Origin: Jiangella anatolica
GTDB taxonomy: Bacteria; Actinomycetota; Actinomycetes; Jiangellales; Jiangellaceae
NCBI RefSeq assembly: GCF_003236295.1
Contig: NZ_POTW01000001.1
Span: forward strand, 124,001 to 188,000
DNA length: 64,000 bases
Direction of reading: 5' to 3'
In this document: positions 52,304-60,879 of the stretch, in pieces
Layout of the letters: each line of letters begins with the position of its first letter
Numbering within the stretch: position 1 is the first letter of the stretch
Translations under genes and position numbers: made by a program
Notes under the pieces: model-generated
The model's input: only the letters and a program-made list of their open reading frames with translations
What the model was told of the DNA's origin: nothing
Database searches by the model: none

Positions 52304-53310
52304 TCGCGCCGTCCGCCGAACCGCTCGTGCTGGACGTGTCCGGCCTCACCGTCGAGTACCGCGACGCGGTGCGCACCGTGCGCGCGGTGACCGGGCTGTC
52401 GCTGTCGGTCGCCCGCGGCCGCACCGTCGCCCTGATCGGCGAGTCCGGCTCCGGGAAGACCACGGCGGCGCTGGCCATCCTCGGCATGCTGCCGGGTTCG
52501 GCGACGGTGCTCTCCGGCAGTGTGGCGGTGACGCCCGCCGGGCGGCGGCTGGACCTGCTGCGGCTGCCCCGACGGGAGCTGCGCGCGTTGCGCTGGCAGC
52601 ACATCGCCTACGTCCCGCAGGGCTCGATCAGCTCGCTCAACCCGATCCAGCGGATCGGCCGGCACTTCCAGCAGACCGCCGAGGCGCACGCGCTGGGCCG
52701 GCGCGCCGCGGAGGCGCGCGCGATGGAGCTGCTGGCGGCGGTGCACCTGGAGCCGCGGCGGATCTGGACCTCCTACCCGCACGAGCTCAGCGGCGGCACC
52801 CGGCAGCGGGTCGCGATCGCGCTGGCGATGCTGCTGGAGCCCGAGGTGATCGTGCTCGACGAGCCCACGACCGCGCTCGACGTGCTCACGCAGGAGGCCG
52901 TGCTGACGACGCTGCTGGAGCTCCAGGCGGCCACCGGGGTCAGCTACCTGGCCATCACCCACGACCTGTCCGTCGCCGGAGCGGTCGCCGACGAGGTGAT
53001 CACGATGTACGCCGGGCGCGCGGTCGAGCGCGGCACCGCCGAGCAGGTGCTGGCCGACCCGCTGCACCCCTACACCGCCGGGCTGCTGCGCTCCACGCCG
53101 TCGGTCGACTCCGACCTGCCGGTCCAGTCCATCGGCGGCCACCCGCCCAGCCTGTCCGACCTGCCGCCCGGCTGCTCCTTCCACCCCCGGTGCGGCCTCG
53201 CTGACGAGCGCTGCCGGTCCGGCGGGCCGCCCGCGCTGCTCCCGGCGGACAGCCGGACGGTGGCGTGTCATCGGGTGTCGGAGCGGGTCGCCGCGGGAGG
53301 TCCCGGGTGA
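52300..53310 (+). CDS. ABC transporter ATP-binding protein, DppD-like
   Basis: 336 residues. Walker A GESGSGKTTAAL, Q-loop YVPQGSISSLNP, signature LSGGTRQRVAIA and Walker [13 protein letters not shown] are present. The C-terminal oligopeptide domain has GCSFHPRCGLADERC. Overlaps neighbours by ATGA/GTGA. Confidence 0.88.
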   Translation: MIAPSAEPLVLDVSGLTVEYRDAVRTVRAVTGLSLSVARGRTVALIGESGSGKTTAALAILGMLPGSATVLSGSVAVTPAGRRLDLLRLPRRELRALRWQHIAYVPQGSISSLNPIQRIGRHFQQTAEAHALGRRAAEARAMELLAAVHLEPRRIWTSYPHELSGGTRQRVAIALAMLLEPEVIVLDEPTTALDVLTQEAVLTTLLELQAATGVSYLAITHDLSVAGAVADEVITMYAGRAVERGTAEQVLADPLHPYTAGLLRSTPSVDSDLPVQSIGGHPPSLSDLPPGCSFHPRCGLADERCRSGGPPALLPADSRTVACHRVSERVAAGGPG

Positions 53311-54203
53311 GCGAGCTGCTGGCGCTGGAGCACGTGTCGAAGACCTACCGGCAGCGCCGGCGGGTCGTCGTCACCGCCGTCGACGACGTCTCCCTCGCGC
53401 TGGGCCCCGGCGAGATCCTCTGCCTGGTCGGCGAGTCCGGCTCCGGCAAGAGCACCATCGGACGCATCGTCACCGGCCTCACGGCGCCCACCGGCGGCGA
53501 GGTCCGTCACGACGGGCGCAGCGTGAGCACGATGACCCGCCGCGAGCTGCGCGCCCACCGGCTGGGCGTCCAGCTGGTGCAGCAGGACCCGTTCGCCTCG
53601 CTCAACCCCGGGCTCACCGTCGCGCAGACCCTGCTGGCGCCGCTGACGCGTCACTTCGGCCTGTCCCGCGCCGCGGCCCGGGAGCGGATGGCGGCGCTGC
53701 TCGCCGACGTCGGGCTCACCCCGCCGGAGCTGTTCGGGGCGAAGTACCCGCACGAGCTGTCCGGCGGGCAGCGCCAGCGGGTGGCGATCGCGCGGTCGCT
53801 CACCGTCGAACCGCGGGTCCTCGTGGCCGACGAGGCCGTGTCGATGCTCGACGTCTCGATCAGGGGCAGCGTGCTCGCGAAGCTGCGGGCGCTGTGCGAG
53901 GAGCGCCAGGTCGCGGTGCTGTTCATCACGCACGACCTCGCGGTCGCGCGGCAGTTCGGCCGCGGCCACTCGATCGCGGTCATGCAACACGGGCGGATCG
54001 TCGAACACCGCCCGACCTCCGACCTCGTCGCTGCCCCGGAGCACGAGTACACCCGCGCGCTGCTCGCCGCGGCCCGGCACGAGGGCCTCCGGCGGCGGGC
54101 GGCGGACCGGACCACACCACGAAGGAGACAAGATGAGCAGGTCGATGCTCAGATCGGCGGCGGTCACCCTGCTGGCACTGGTGACGCTGGCCGCGTGCAG
54201 TGA
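53307..54203 (+). CDS. ABC transporter ATP-binding protein, DppF-like, short
   Basis: 298 residues from GTG 53307. Walker [13 protein letters not shown], signature [12 protein letters not shown] and Walker [13 protein letters not shown] (Glu kept, usual Pro replaced by Ala) are intact. The C-terminal Cys-rich oligopeptide domain seen in the partner ATPase is missing. Instead the frame ends in a polar tail ([14 protein letters not shown]) that overlaps the next gene by 71 bp. Functional partner of 52300. Confidence 0.86.
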   Translation: MSELLALEHVSKTYRQRRRVVVTAVDDVSLALGPGEILCLVGESGSGKSTIGRIVTGLTAPTGGEVRHDGRSVSTMTRRELRAHRLGVQLVQQDPFASLNPGLTVAQTLLAPLTRHFGLSRAAARERMAALLADVGLTPPELFGAKYPHELSGGQRQRVAIARSLTVEPRVLVADEAVSMLDVSIRGSVLAKLRALCEERQVAVLFITHDLAVARQFGRGHSIAVMQHGRIVEHRPTSDLVAAPEHEYTRALLAAARHEGLRRRAADRTTPRRRQDEQVDAQIGGGHPAGTGDAGRVQ

Positions 54204-56001
54204 CGATCCGGCGTCCGACGCCGAGGGCGACCGGGGCGAGGCCGGGACGCTCGAGCTGGTCTCGGCCGAGATCGAGGCCGAGCCGCCGGGCGACGTCGCC
54301 GAGGGCACCCGCTACGTCGTGACGGTGAACCTCACGCCCGGCGTCGAGTGGTCCGACGGCACCCCGTTGACGGCGCAGGACTTCCTCGGCCAGTACGACA
54401 TCCTCTGGGCCCAGCAGGCCGGCCTCTGGGAGTCGCTGACCGACGTCCGGGCCACCTCGGAGACGCAGCTCGTGTTCGAGGCGAGCGAGCTGTCGATGAA
54501 CGTCATGCGGCAGATCCTCCGCTCCAACCAGACGGCGGCGTCGTCGCAGTTCGGCGACATCTACACCCGGCTCAACCAGCTGCGGACGAGCGGAGCGGAC
54601 CCGGCCGGCCCGGAGGTCGCGGCCGTCCTCGAGGAGCTGGACGCGATGGCGCCGACGGACCCGGTCGCCTACGGGCCGTTCGTCATCGACCCGAGCTCGG
54701 TCACCGCGCAGCAGATGCGGATGGTGAAGAACGACGGCGGCTTCAACGCCGACAAGATCGGCTTCGACCGTGTCGACGTCGCCTGGGGCCAGACCCAGCA
54801 GACCGTCCCGCTGATCCTCCAGGACGAGCTGGACTACACCACCGACGCGCTGACGCCGTCCGACGTCCAGGCGGTCGAGGCCAAGCCGAACATCGAGCTG
54901 ATCCGCACCCCGCTCGGCACCGGGACCGGGCTGTGGTTCAACGAGTCCATCAAGCCGTTCGACGACAAGCGCTTCAGGCAGGCCGTCGCGCTCGTCATCG
55001 ACCGGGAGCGCAACGCGAAGGTGTCGCTCGGCGACGCCGGCAAGCCGATCGAGCACATGGCCGGGTTCAGCGACACCTACGTCGGCGACTGGCTGTCCGA
55101 GGACGTGGTGGCCGCACTCAATCCGTACGAGCGGGACGAGGCGGAGGCGACGCGGCTGCTGGAGGAGGCCGGCCTGGTCAAGGACGGCGACACCTGGACC
55201 TACGACGGCGAGCCACTGGCGTTCGAGATCACCGCGCCCACCGACTTCCCGGACTTCCTGGCGTCGGGCAAGGACGTCAGCGCCCAGCTCAACGAGTTCG
55301 GCTTCCAGACCCAGGTGCGCGGCATCCCGGCGGCGAACCGGCCGGACACGATCCTGCAAGGCCGGTACGAGGCGATCCTCGACTTCAGCCTGGTCTCCGC
55401 GCCGGAGCACCCGGCCACCAGCCTGGACTGGAACATGGCCGCCGGCTTCTTCGGCACCAACAACCCCGAGTCCGAGGGCTCCAAGGGGCTGAACTGGCCG
55501 TGGCAGCAGCAGGCGCCGGACGGCACCGAGGTGTACATCCCGGACCTGCTCGCCGAGGCGGTCGCCGGGCTGGACGAGGAGCCGCAGCAGGCCGCCGTCG
55601 AGACGCTGGCGCAGATCTTCAACGACCAGTTGCCGGTGATCCCGATCTTCGAGCGGTGGACCACCGACCCGATCGCACACGGGCCGCGAGTGACCGGCTG
55701 GCTCGCGTCGGACCACCCGGTCTACGAGAACAACCAGGCCAACGACCCGTACGTGGCGATGCAGCTGCTGGGCGGCGTGCTGCGGCCGGCGGAGGGTGCG
55801 GACGGCTCGTTCCACACCAGCGCGGCCTACGCGCAGCCGCCGAACTTCTCCTGGAACTACTACGCGGGGAACAGCATGTACAACACGCTCACCACGCCGT
55901 CGTACCACGCGACGCTGCCGCCGCTCATGTGGTGGTCGAACGCGATCGACGCCTGGGTCGCGTGCGTCGCGGAGTCCTACTCGGTGGCCGAGGTCGGCTG
56001 A
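54133..56001 (+). CDS. ABC transporter substrate-binding lipoprotein, family 5, short first lobe
   Basis: 622 residues. The lipobox is [10 protein letters not shown], with ATG after GAAGGAGA. The SBP_bac_5 core starts with GVEWSDGTPLTAQDF only about 45 residues after the lipid Cys; in the paralogue at 15656 this distance is about 92. The missing part normally contributes to the first lobe of the binding site. The C-terminal half is long and ends in an aromatic segment (NFSWNYYAGNSMYN). Ligand probably a peptide or muropeptide, from the MurQ/NlpC context. Confidence 0.82.
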   Translation: MSRSMLRSAAVTLLALVTLAACSDDPASDAEGDRGEAGTLELVSAEIEAEPPGDVAEGTRYVVTVNLTPGVEWSDGTPLTAQDFLGQYDILWAQQAGLWESLTDVRATSETQLVFEASELSMNVMRQILRSNQTAASSQFGDIYTRLNQLRTSGADPAGPEVAAVLEELDAMAPTDPVAYGPFVIDPSSVTAQQMRMVKNDGGFNADKIGFDRVDVAWGQTQQTVPLILQDELDYTTDALTPSDVQAVEAKPNIELIRTPLGTGTGLWFNESIKPFDDKRFRQAVALVIDRERNAKVSLGDAGKPIEHMAGFSDTYVGDWLSEDVVAALNPYERDEAEATRLLEEAGLVKDGDTWTYDGEPLAFEITAPTDFPDFLASGKDVSAQLNEFGFQTQVRGIPAANRPDTILQGRYEAILDFSLVSAPEHPATSLDWNMAAGFFGTNNPESEGSKGLNWPWQQQAPDGTEVYIPDLLAEAVAGLDEEPQQAAVETLAQIFNDQLPVIPIFERWTTDPIAHGPRVTGWLASDHPVYENNQANDPYVAMQLLGGVLRPAEGADGSFHTSAAYAQPPNFSWNYYAGNSMYNTLTTPSYHATLPPLMWWSNAIDAWVACVAESYSVAEVG

Positions 56002-56005
56002 CACG

Positions 56006-56899
56006 TTGGCTACCGACACCTCTGAACCGGCCCGTCTGGCGACCGAAGCCCGGTCGGAGGCGACACACGACATCGACCTGATCTCCGTCGAGGACGGCCT
56101 GGTGCTGCTCGCCGGCGAGTTCCGCCGCTCGTTCGACGCCTTCCAGGGCGCAGCGGCGGAGCTCGCGCCGGTGGTGTACGCGGTCGTCGGGTCGCTCCGG
56201 CGCGGCAACACCGTCCATCTGTTCGGCGCCGGCACCTCCGGGCGGCTGGCGGCGCTCGACGCGGCGGAGATCCCGCCGACGTTCGGGCTCGCGCCGGAGC
56301 TGTTCACCGTCCACCTCGCCGGCGGCGCCGCAGCGCTCACCACGGCCGTCGAGGACGCCGAGGACGACCGGGACGAGGGCGCGCGTGCGGGAGGGCGGGT
56401 CCGGCCGGGCGATGTGGCGATCGGGGTCACCGCGAGCGGGCGGACACCGTACGTGCTGGCCGCGCTCGACGCCGCCGGCGGGCGGGGCGCGTACACGGCG
56501 CTGATCGCGTGCAACCCGCCGGAGCCGTCCGCCGTCGACTGCGTCGTCACACTGCCGACCGGGCCGGAGCCGATCGCCGGCTCCACCCGGCTCAACGCCG
56601 CGACCGCGCAGAAGCTGGCCCTCAACGCCGTCTCGACGCTGGCGATGGTGCACCTGGGCCGGACCTACTCCAACCTCATGGTGTGCCTGCAGCCGAACAA
56701 CACCAAGGTCCGGCAGCGCCAGTTCCAGCTGCTCAGCGACCTCACCGGCGCGCCGGCCCCGGAGGTGGAGGCGGCGCTGGTCGCTGCGGACGGCGCGGGC
56801 GGGGTTGCGCTGGCCATGCTGCTGCGCGGCTGGGACCGGGACCGGGCGCAGCGCGCGCTCGACCGCGGCACGCCGCTGCGGCCGCTGGTGGGCGAATGA
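56006..56899 (+). CDS. murQ: N-acetylmuramic acid 6-phosphate etherase
   Basis: 297 residues from TTG 56006, the usual length for MurQ; the upstream open frame is inside the SBP gene. The SIS domain carries GAGTSGRLAALDAAEIPPTFG-type residues at about 72-91, the family signature, and ASGRTPYVLAAL further on. MurQ splits the lactyl ether of MurNAc-6-phosphate to GlcNAc-6-phosphate and D-lactate in the cytoplasm. The required kinase (AnmK/MurK) or PTS transporter is not in the window. Convergent with the next gene, with a 2-bp gap between stop codons. The strongest single marker for cell-wall recycling in the island. Confidence 0.9.
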   Translation: MATDTSEPARLATEARSEATHDIDLISVEDGLVLLAGEFRRSFDAFQGAAAELAPVVYAVVGSLRRGNTVHLFGAGTSGRLAALDAAEIPPTFGLAPELFTVHLAGGAAALTTAVEDAEDDRDEGARAGGRVRPGDVAIGVTASGRTPYVLAALDAAGGRGAYTALIACNPPEPSAVDCVVTLPTGPEPIAGSTRLNAATAQKLALNAVSTLAMVHLGRTYSNLMVCLQPNNTKVRQRQFQLLSDLTGAPAPEVEAALVAADGAGGVALAMLLRGWDRDRAQRALDRGTPLRPLVGE

Positions 56900-56901
56900 C
56901 G

Positions 56902-57693
56902 CTACGCGGCGGCCGTCCAGTGCGCCCAGGTGACGGCGCTGAGCCGGGCGATCAGCCGCTCGGCGTCCGCGTCGAGCCCGGTCGACGTGCAGACGGCCAG
57001 CACGTAGGCCGGCGCGCCGCCCGGGCGGACCAGCGCCACGTCGTGGTTGACCGCGCCGGTCCAGCCGCCCTTGCTCGCGCTCCAGACGTGCGGCGGCAGC
57101 CCCGCGGGGATCATCCGGCGGTGCCGCTGGCCGGCCAGCACGGCCAGGGCGGCGTCGGTCGCCGCCCGGGGGAGCAGGGCGCCGGCGGCGAGCGCGGCCA
57201 GCAGCCCGCTGAGGCCGGCCGCCGTCACGGTGTTGGTGATGCCGGCGGCCTCCGCGGCCTGGTCGCCGATCAGCCGGTTCACCGTGACGCCCGGGTGCAC
57301 CGCGCGCACGGGATCCAGGCCGAGCCGCTCCAGGACGAGGTTCGTCGCGAGATTGCCGGAGTCGGCGATCATCCGCTCCAGCAGCGCCGGCGCCGGGACC
57401 ATGGCGCCGAGCCGGCGCCAGGTCGCGTCGTCCTGGTCGTCGGCCTGCCGGATGGTGAACGTGCCGCCGAGCGCGCTCGGGAAGGTGTCGTGGACGTGGA
57501 GCTCCGTGTCCGGGCCGAAGCAGCCCCCGGTGAGCGCGGCGACGAGCACCGCCAGCTTCATCGTGCTGGCCGCGTAGTGCGGCGCGGCCGGGCGCAGGCC
57601 CGCGACCGGGACCCCGTCGGCGGTGCGCAGCTGGATCGACACCTCGCCCGGCACGCCGTCCAGCTCCCGGTCCCACCGCTCGGCCAGCTCCAT
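56902..57693 (-). CDS. Class A beta-lactamase-fold serine hydrolase, no signal peptide
   Basis: 263 residues from ATG 57693. STMK (SxxK) lies at about residue 43, SGN in MIADSGNLATN, and SKGG in VWSASKGGWTGAV, so the KTG motif is KGG. No signal peptide. Same fold as the protein at 46611 but with SGN/KGG variants. Expressed away from the divergent PLP enzyme gene at 57730 through a 36-bp region with the TAATGACG element. Cytoplasmic cell-wall-peptide hydrolysis is inferred; beta-lactam resistance is unlikely. Confidence 0.8.
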   Translation of the reverse strand: MELAERWDRELDGVPGEVSIQLRTADGVPVAGLRPAAPHYAASTMKLAVLVAALTGGCFGPDTELHVHDTFPSALGGTFTIRQADDQDDATWRRLGAMVPAPALLERMIADSGNLATNLVLERLGLDPVRAVHPGVTVNRLIGDQAAEAAGITNTVTAAGLSGLLAALAAGALLPRAATDAALAVLAGQRHRRMIPAGLPPHVWSASKGGWTGAVNHDVALVRPGGAPAYVLAVCTSTGLDADAERLIARLSAVTWAHWTAAA

Positions 57694-57729
57694 GGCCGGA
57701 CCGTAGCATTTAATGACGAAGGGCTCGCG
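57694..57729. promoter_or_regulatory. Divergent control region with TAATGACG element
   Basis: A TANNNT box, TAGCAT (57704-57709), is followed by TTAATGACGAAG (57709-57720). The SD of the rightward gene (GAAGGG, 57718-57723) overlaps the element. Both genes start within 37 bp, so one site could control both. Confidence 0.5.
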
Positions 57730-58809
57730 TTGGACGTCACTAACCTACCAGGTCTGCCGACGCCGTTCCTCGTCGTCGACGTGGCGGCAGCCGAGCGCAA
57801 CATCGACCGGATGGCGCGGCTGGTGGCGGGCACCGAGGTGCGGCTGCGGCCGCACTACAAGGCGCACAAGTGCCCGGAGCTGATGCGGCGCCAGCTCGCT
57901 GCGCCTGGCACGGCCGGCGCCGCCTGCCAGACCGTGGCGGAGGCGGCCGAGCTGGCGGCGCTGGGCTGTGCCGACGTCCTGCTGACGAACCAGCTGGCCG
58001 ACCCGCGCCGGGTCGCCGAGTTGCTGGCGCTGCCACCGGAGGTGGACCTCGGCGTGCTGGTCGACCGGCCCGAGCAGGTGGACCTGCTCGGCGCCGGCGC
58101 GGCCGCCGCGCGCCGCCGCGTGCGGGTCTTCGTGGAGCTCGACGTGGGCCTGCGCCGGGGCGGCTTCGACGCGGCCGACCCGGACGTCGCCGTGGCCGTT
58201 GGCGCCATCGAGGAGCAGCCCTGGCTGGAGCTGGCCGGCGTCCAGGCCTACGAGGGCCACGCGGTGCTCGAACCCGACGTGGAGCTGCGACACCGGCGGG
58301 CGGCTGACGCGCACGCGCTGGCCGGCCGGTTCCGAGACCGGCTCGCCCGGCTGGCCGGCCGGCCGCTCGTCCTCACCGGCGGCGGCACCGGCACCGCCGA
58401 CCTCATCGCGGCGACCGGGGCGCTCGACGAGATCCAGTGCGGGTCGTACGTGCTGATGGACGCCGCCTACGGCCGGCTCGGCCTCCCGTTCGAGGCCGCG
58501 CTGTTCTGCGTCGCCACCGCGCTGTCGGCGCACCCGGACGGGCGGGTCGTGCTCGACGCGGGGATGAAGTCGCTGTCCGGGGACGGCCTGCCCCGTGCGC
58601 TGACGCCGGGCGTGCGGGTGCTCGGGCTCTCCGACGAGCACACTCGGGCCCGGCAGGCGGCGACGGTGCTGCGGACCGGGGACCGGCTGCTGCTGCAGCC
58701 CTGGCACGTCGACCCGACCATGAACCTCCACGACGCGGTCGTCGTGGTGGAGGATGGTCGGACCCACACAGCGCCGATCCGCGGCCGACACGCTGTGCGG
58801 GCCGGGTAG
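57730..58809 (+). CDS. D-threonine aldolase / D-serine deaminase (DSD1) family PLP enzyme
   Basis: 359 residues from TTG 57730, 6 bp after GAAGGG; the open frame upstream is a shadow of convergent genes. RPHYKAHKCPELM carries the PLP lysine in an alanine-racemase-like barrel. PWHVDPTMNLHD near the end matches the metal site of the family (usually HCDP). Members deaminate or cleave D-amino acids such as D-Ser, D-Thr or 3-hydroxy-D-Asp. In a cell-wall-recycling setting a D-amino-acid-consuming enzyme makes sense, but the substrate is not known. Confidence 0.82.
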   Translation: MDVTNLPGLPTPFLVVDVAAAERNIDRMARLVAGTEVRLRPHYKAHKCPELMRRQLAAPGTAGAACQTVAEAAELAALGCADVLLTNQLADPRRVAELLALPPEVDLGVLVDRPEQVDLLGAGAAAARRRVRVFVELDVGLRRGGFDAADPDVAVAVGAIEEQPWLELAGVQAYEGHAVLEPDVELRHRRAADAHALAGRFRDRLARLAGRPLVLTGGGTGTADLIAATGALDEIQCGSYVLMDAAYGRLGLPFEAALFCVATALSAHPDGRVVLDAGMKSLSGDGLPRALTPGVRVLGLSDEHTRARQAATVLRTGDRLLLQPWHVDPTMNLHDAVVVVEDGRTHTAPIRGRHAVRAG

Positions 58810-58834
58810 CAGGGCGGACAGGAGCGTAGGTTGC

Positions 58835-58873
58835 TATCATCCCTGTACCGACTCATTGATGTAACCGAGTTAC
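58835..58873 (+). promoter_or_regulatory. RpiR-gene promoter and GTAAC-CGA-GTTAC inverted repeat
   Basis: TATCAT (58835-58840) is a good -10. GTAACCGAGTTAC (58861-58873) is a perfect 5-3-5 inverted repeat about 14 bp downstream of the expected start of transcription. It is followed by GAAGGA as SD and by GTG 58887. The spacing suggests autorepression. Confidence 0.55.
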
Positions 58874-58886
58874 GAAGGATCGCCGC

Positions 58887-59777
58887 GTGACCAAGATCGC
58901 CACGGACCCCACCGACGGCACCATCCTCGCGACGCTGCGCGGGATCCTGCCGAGCCTGTCGCCGTCGGAGGCGCGGGTCGCTCAGGCCGCCGTCGACGAC
59001 CCGGCGGGCACGGCGGCCTCGACCATCAAGGAGCTGGCCGCGCGCTGCGCGACGTCGGAGACCACGGTGATCCGGCTGTGCCGAACCATCGGCTTCAACG
59101 GCTACCCGGCGTTCCGGCTGGCGCTCGCCGCCGCCGGCGCGATCTCGGGCGACGACCGGGAGTACCTGTCCGGCGAGATCCTGCCCGACGACTCGACCGA
59201 GCAGGTGGTCCGCAAGGTCACCGGCGCCGACGCCCAGGCCATCCTGGACACCGCCGAGCAGGTCAGCACCGAGTCCCTGGCCGCGGCGGCCGACGCGATC
59301 GGCCGGGCCCGCCGGGTCGACATCTTCGGCGCCATCGCGAGCGCGTTCGTCGCGCAGGACCTGCAGTTCAAGCTGCACCGCATCGGGTTGACCTGCCACT
59401 CGTTCCCGGACCCGCACTCGGCCATCAGCTCCGCCGCGCTGCTGGCGCCGGGCGACGTCGCGATCGGGCTGTCGCACACGGGGGAGACCCTCGACACGAT
59501 CCGCTACCTGGAGGTCGCCGCCGAGTCCGGCGCCACCACCATCGCGATCACGAACCATCCTCGTGCGGCGATCGCGCGGCCGGCTCACATCACGCTGACG
59601 ACCGCGGCGCGGGAGACGACCTTCCGCTCCGGCGCCATGGCCAGCCGGATCGCCCAGCTGACCCTCGTCGACGTGCTGTTCGTGCTGGTGGCGCAGCAGC
59701 GGGTCGACACCGCGCTGGACGCGATGCGGCGCACGTACGACGCCGTCCGGCCGCCGCGCCGGTCGCGGCGGTCCTGA
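58887..59777 (+). CDS. MurR/RpiR family transcriptional regulator
   Basis: 296 residues from GTG 58887. The N-terminal HTH_6 (about 1-80) contains LAARCATSETTVIRLCRTIGF. The SIS domain (about 120-260) has DIFGAIASAFVAQDLQFKLHRIG and GLSHTGETLDTI. In MurR the SIS domain binds MurNAc-6-phosphate, the MurQ substrate, and this is the likely ligand here. It probably controls the island through the elements at 48548, 50368, 57710 and its own 58861 repeat. Confidence 0.87.
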   Translation: MTKIATDPTDGTILATLRGILPSLSPSEARVAQAAVDDPAGTAASTIKELAARCATSETTVIRLCRTIGFNGYPAFRLALAAAGAISGDDREYLSGEILPDDSTEQVVRKVTGADAQAILDTAEQVSTESLAAAADAIGRARRVDIFGAIASAFVAQDLQFKLHRIGLTCHSFPDPHSAISSAALLAPGDVAIGLSHTGETLDTIRYLEVAAESGATTIAITNHPRAAIARPAHITLTTAARETTFRSGAMASRIAQLTLVDVLFVLVAQQRVDTALDAMRRTYDAVRPPRRSRRS

Positions 59778-59781
59778 GCCC

Positions 59782-60879
59782 GTGGACGACTACCTCCTGA
59801 TCGACGGGCACAACGACCTGCCCTGGGCGCATCGCCAGGGCTACGGCTACGACCTCGGCCGGGCCGACGTGGCGCGGCCGCAGCCGGCGCTGCACACGGA
59901 CCTGCCCCGGCTGCGCCGCGGCGGCGTGAAGGGCCAGTTCTGGTCGGTCTACGTGCCGTCGACGCTGACCGGACCCGAGGCGGTCGCGGCCGTGCTGGAG
60001 CAGATCGACTTCGTCCACCGCCTGGTCGCGCGCTACGACGACGAGCTGGGCCTGGCCACGTCCGCGGACGAGGTCGAAGCGGTCGTCGCCGGCGGCCGGG
60101 TGGCGTCGCTGCTCGGCGCCGAGGGCGGGCACTGCATCGCCGACTCGCTCGGCGTGCTGCGGATGCTGCACCGGCTCGGCGTGCGGTACCTGACGCTGAC
60201 GCACAACCACAACACGTCCTGGGCGGACTCGGCGACGGACGTGCCGGCGGCCTGCGGGCTGACCGAGTTCGGCCGCGCCGTCGTCGCGGAGATGAACCGG
60301 ATCGGGATGGTCGTCGACCTCTCGCACGTGGCGCCGAGCACGATGCGGGCGGCGCTCGACACCGGCCGGGCGCCGGTGATCTTCAGCCACTCCAACGCCC
60401 GGGCCCTGTGTGACGTGCCGCGCAACGTCCCCGACGACGTCCTGGAGACCATGGCCGCCCGCGGCGGCGTCTGCATGGCGACGTTCGTGCCCGGCTTCGT
60501 GTCGCAGCGGACGGCCGACTGGCACCAGCGGTGCCGCGACATCGCCGCCGAGCGCGGGCTCGACCCGAAGGACCTCGTCGCGCTCGGTCGCGTGGTCGAG
60601 GAGCGCGCCGCCGCCGACCCGCCGCCGCGGTCGACGGTGGAGGACGTGGTGGCGCAGCTCGAGCACCTGCGCGCGGTCGCCGGCGTGGACCACCTCGGCA
60701 TCGGCGGCGACTTCGACGGCACCGACCTGGTGACGTCCGGCCTGGAGGACGTCGCGACGTATCCGCGGCTGTTCGCCGCGCTGCGGGACCGGAGCTGGTC
60801 GGCGGCCGACCTCGACAAGCTCGCCGGCCGCAACGTCCTGCGCGTCCTCCGCGACGTCGAGTCCGTCGCCGCCGCCTAG
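59782..60879 (+). CDS. Membrane dipeptidase family (M19, renal-dipeptidase-like) zinc dipeptidase
   Basis: 365 residues from GTG 59782, 4 bp after the RpiR gene. Zinc ligands appear as IDGHNDLPW (HxD), LGAEGGH (Glu), VVDLSHVA and VIFSHSNARALC (His). IGGDFDGTD completes the site. No signal peptide. Bacterial members cleave dipeptides including L-D and D-D forms, which fits the last step of cell-wall peptide breakdown. The stop codon TAG shares the bases CTAG with the stop of the convergent hutF-like gene. Confidence 0.87.
   Translation: MDDYLLIDGHNDLPWAHRQGYGYDLGRADVARPQPALHTDLPRLRRGGVKGQFWSVYVPSTLTGPEAVAAVLEQIDFVHRLVARYDDELGLATSADEVEAVVAGGRVASLLGAEGGHCIADSLGVLRMLHRLGVRYLTLTHNHNTSWADSATDVPAACGLTEFGRAVVAEMNRIGMVVDLSHVAPSTMRAALDTGRAPVIFSHSNARALCDVPRNVPDDVLETMAARGGVCMATFVPGFVSQRTADWHQRCRDIAAERGLDPKDLVALGRVVEERAAADPPPRSTVEDVVAQLEHLRAVAGVDHLGIGGDFDGTDLVTSGLEDVATYPRLFAALRDRSWSAADLDKLAGRNVLRVLRDVESVAAA

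Noticed and set aside
53980-56625. 881-codon complementary-strand open frame opposite the SBP and murQ genes
   Set aside because: It overlaps two convincing genes and arises from GC-biased codon positions; no start signal or known motif.
46611-57693. Beta-lactam resistance genes
   Set aside because: The four penicillin-fold proteins lack signal peptides, have altered motifs (YSD, KGG) and sit among cell-wall recycling genes.
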